DNA of 58,600 nt from Gaiellales bacterium. GTDB lineage: Bacteria; Actinomycetota; Thermoleophilia; RBG-16-64-13. Shown here piece by piece: positions 57,058 to 58,600 of this stretch. How positions within the stretch are numbered: position 1 is the stretch's first letter; each line of letters opens with the position of its first letter. Below the pieces are notes generated by a model. It was not told the DNA's origin and ran no database searches. It saw only the letters and a program-made list of their open reading frames with translations. The DNA lies in contig JAAYAL010000033.1 in assembly GCA_012719395.1 (NCBI GenBank), positions 1-58,600 on the forward strand, given 5' to 3'. A program made the position numbers and the translations under genes.

Positions 57058-58490
57058 GCTTCAGCCCCTCCTGCTTGGCAATCACCGGATGCCGGCTGGT
57101 GTCCCCGCCAAACGCCGTCCGCACCCAAGCTGTCCAGCGCAACACGGCAATAGGTGTTCATGGCCCCGTCGCCGCCCGGGAAATGGACGTTCACGTAATT
57201 GCCGCTCAGCCCTTCCAGCAGTCCGTTCTCCGCCCGCCTCTGCAACACCAACACCTCGAGCACGCGGCCCTCCAAGGCGGCCAGGAAGCCCATCCGCTTC
57301 AGCCCGCCCAGACTGCGCAATTCCCGACTCCGGGCTTTGATGATCTCGGGCTGAACCTTCGACTCCAAGGCAGAGGCCGGGGTTCCCCGCCGGTCACTGT
57401 ACGCGAAGACATGCACGTGGGTGAGGGGCAATCGGGCGACCAGCTCCAGAGTGCACCCGAAGTCATGATCCGTTTCCCCGGGGAAACCCACGATAACGTC
57501 CGCGCCGATGGCTGCCTCCGGGAACCTCCGGCGGATGGCGTTGACCCGCTCGGCGTATTGAGACGAGCTGTAGGGCCGGTTCATCATCCTCAATACGCGG
57601 TCCGACCCGCTCTGCAACGGAACGTGGAAGTGAGGAGCAATGCGGCAGCCGGCTTGGGCCACCACCTCCAGCACTCTGTCCGTGATCTCCATGGGCTCGG
57701 TGGAGCTCAGACGCAATCGCGGCCCTTTCGGATCCGCCACCAGGGCGGACAGCAGCTCAGCAAGACCACCCTCTCCGGTGTCGCGACCCCACTGGCCCAG
57801 ATGGATGCCTGTCAGCACAACCTCACGATAGCCCTCCTGCCCCAGGACGCGAACCTGGCGCACCACCTCCGCAAGCGGCATGCTGCGGGCTGGGCCCCTT
57901 GCCCGAGGGATGATGCAGTAGCTGCAGCGCGAGTCACACCCTGTCTGCACCTTGAGGAAAGCACGGGTGTAGCCGGAGACGTGATGGATGAGATCGGTGC
58001 GGAAACAGGTGGAGGCACCATAGGGGGCAGCGCACACCGGAGCAGATGCAGATGACCGCATTCCCGATTCCGGCACGCGCTCATGGTACGGGGACGCCGG
58101 CGACGTGGGAGGGTCCCCCAGCAGCATGGAGAGGTGCTTCGGGAGGTCGAGCTTCTCTTTGTTCCCCAACACCAGGTCCACCCCCGCCACGGTGGCGGCG
58201 GCGTCCGGCGAGACCTGAGGGAAGCAACCGGTCAGGACCACCTTGCTGGACGGATCGCGGCGCTTGGCACGCCGCGCCTCATGCCTGCACTCCCGATCGC
58301 TCTTGCCGGTGACCGTGCAGCTGTTGATGACGCGCACGTCGGCGTGCTCAGACCATGGCACCACCGCGTAGCCGCAGGCGCGCACCCGCTCCTCCATCTG
58401 GGCGGTCTCACACTGATTCAGCTTGCAGCCCAGGGTGCGAAAGGCAATAGACAGCGCGTTGGTATGTGGAGAACTAGTGTCCTGCGTCAT
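57054..58490 (-). CDS. mtaB: tRNA t6A37 methylthiotransferase MtaB
   Basis: About 478 residues of a radical SAM methylthiotransferase that adds a methylthio group to t6A37. The N-terminal UPF0004 domain has cysteines in RTLGCKLNQCE, NSCTVTG and LTGCFPQ for the second cluster. The radical SAM core has [22 protein letters not shown] domain closes the protein. Family members normally start a few residues before the first Cys motif. Here the only ATG (58490) lies inside the presumed left end of an IS630 element, giving an MTQDT start from IS sequence. It leads a five-gene operon. Confidence 0.93.
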   Translation of the reverse strand: MTQDTSSPHTNALSIAFRTLGCKLNQCETAQMEERVRACGYAVVPWSEHADVRVINSCTVTGKSDRECRHEARRAKRRDPSSKVVLTGCFPQVSPDAAATVAGVDLVLGNKEKLDLPKHLSMLLGDPPTSPASPYHERVPESGMRSSASAPVCAAPYGASTCFRTDLIHHVSGYTRAFLKVQTGCDSRCSYCIIPRARGPARSMPLAEVVRQVRVLGQEGYREVVLTGIHLGQWGRDTGEGGLAELLSALVADPKGPRLRLSSTEPMEITDRVLEVVAQAGCRIAPHFHVPLQSGSDRVLRMMNRPYSSSQYAERVNAIRRRFPEAAIGADVIVGFPGETDHDFGCTLELVARLPLTHVHVFAYSDRRGTPASALESKVQPEIIKARSRELRSLGGLKRMGFLAALEGRVLEVLVLQRRAENGLLEGLSGNYVNVHFPGGDGAMNTYCRVALDSLGADGVWRGHQPASGDCQAGGAEA

Positions 58491-58531
58491 AAGTAGTTTG
58501 ACAGTAGGCCAGGAAGATGCCATAGTGGGTT
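58477..58531 (+). mobile_element. Presumed left end of an IS630-family element
   Basis: The sequence GTGTCCTGCGTCATAAGTAG begins right after a TA (58475-58476), the target of IS630/Tc1-type elements, here within CTAG. It is followed 36 nt later by a transposase-like start. The boundary is inferred because the right end is outside the window. Confidence 0.5.
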
Positions 58532-58600
58532 ATGGCCGAGATGACCCCTGCCCTGGTTGTTGCCGATGAGGACCGCGTGACCCTCGAGGCATGGACACGC
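58532..58600 (+). CDS. N-terminus of an IS630-family transposase (partial)
   Basis: The last 69 nt encode MAEMTPALVVADEDRVTLEAW-TR and run off the window. The pattern DE-R--LE-W-R matches the start of IS630-family transposases. Only 23 codons are visible, so the DDE domain cannot be checked. Confidence 0.55.
   Translation, partial: MAEMTPALVVADEDRVTLEAWTR

Overview
The window is GC-rich (roughly 60-65%), densely packed bacterial chromosome. It uses many GTG and TTG starts, strong Shine-Dalgarno sites, ATGA-type stop/start overlaps and at least one consensus TATAAT promoter. Several traits together suggest an anaerobic or microaerophilic, deep-branching Actinomycetota: an ileS leader of the actinobacterial T-box type, an S-layer-homology protein, a sortase, a rotary V/A-type ATPase, selenocysteine machinery, hybrid-cluster protein, an ADP-forming acyl-CoA synthetase and a molybdenum hydroxylase. 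The phylum call is an inference from gene content; no rRNA is present.

Layout. 0-8 kb: a radical SAM protein with its own promoter, hybrid-cluster protein (hcp) divergent from a CRP/FNR-family regulator across a perfect TTGAC-N4-GTCAA site, a branched-chain amino-acid exporter pair (azlCD), a HerA-like ATPase and a 24-residue basic micro-protein. 8-15 kb: metallo-beta-lactamase-fold hydrolase, cupin plus ADP-forming acyl-CoA synthetase, Gly-rich RRM protein, 3-methyladenine glycosylase, OsmC peroxidase and glutamine synthetase. 15-27 kb: a three-subunit molybdenum hydroxylase operon, an AI-2E/PerM permease, an SLH protein with a lysozyme-like end, a Fur/PerR regulator overlapping a catalase, FtsH and a decayed MFS gene.

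27-36 kb: a selenocysteine locus (tRNA-Sec, a DUF89 protein, selB, selA) read in the same direction as a polyprenyl synthase, a MarR regulator, a sortase and a CpsB-like phosphatase. 36-44.5 kb: inositol-phosphatase family protein and a seven-gene V/A-ATPase operon E-DUF2764-A-B-D-I-K, whose K subunit keeps the residues that bind sodium in Enterococcus hirae. 44.5-50.3 kb: MetE-like protein, transglutaminase, DUF58 and MoxR. 50.3-54.1 kb: T-box leader and ileS. 54.2-58.5 kb: operon mtaB-dtd-PHP-diacylglycerol kinase-TPR lipoprotein. Its 5' end abuts the apparent left end of an IS630-family element whose transposase runs off the window.

The genes suggest an organism that handles nitrosative and oxidative stress (Hcp, catalase, OsmC), may conserve energy from acyl-CoA at substrate level, probably couples a V/A-ATPase to sodium, and makes selenoproteins encoded elsewhere. 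Four long, nearly perfect GC hairpins and one imperfect one, all lacking T-tracts, sit just after stop codons. A fifth perfect hairpin lies inside a coding region. The main second-look items are the hcp operator, the IS junction at mtaB, the ileS leader with a coupled upstream ORF, the DUF89 gene inside the Sec locus, the apparent AUC start of the sortase and the micro-protein.
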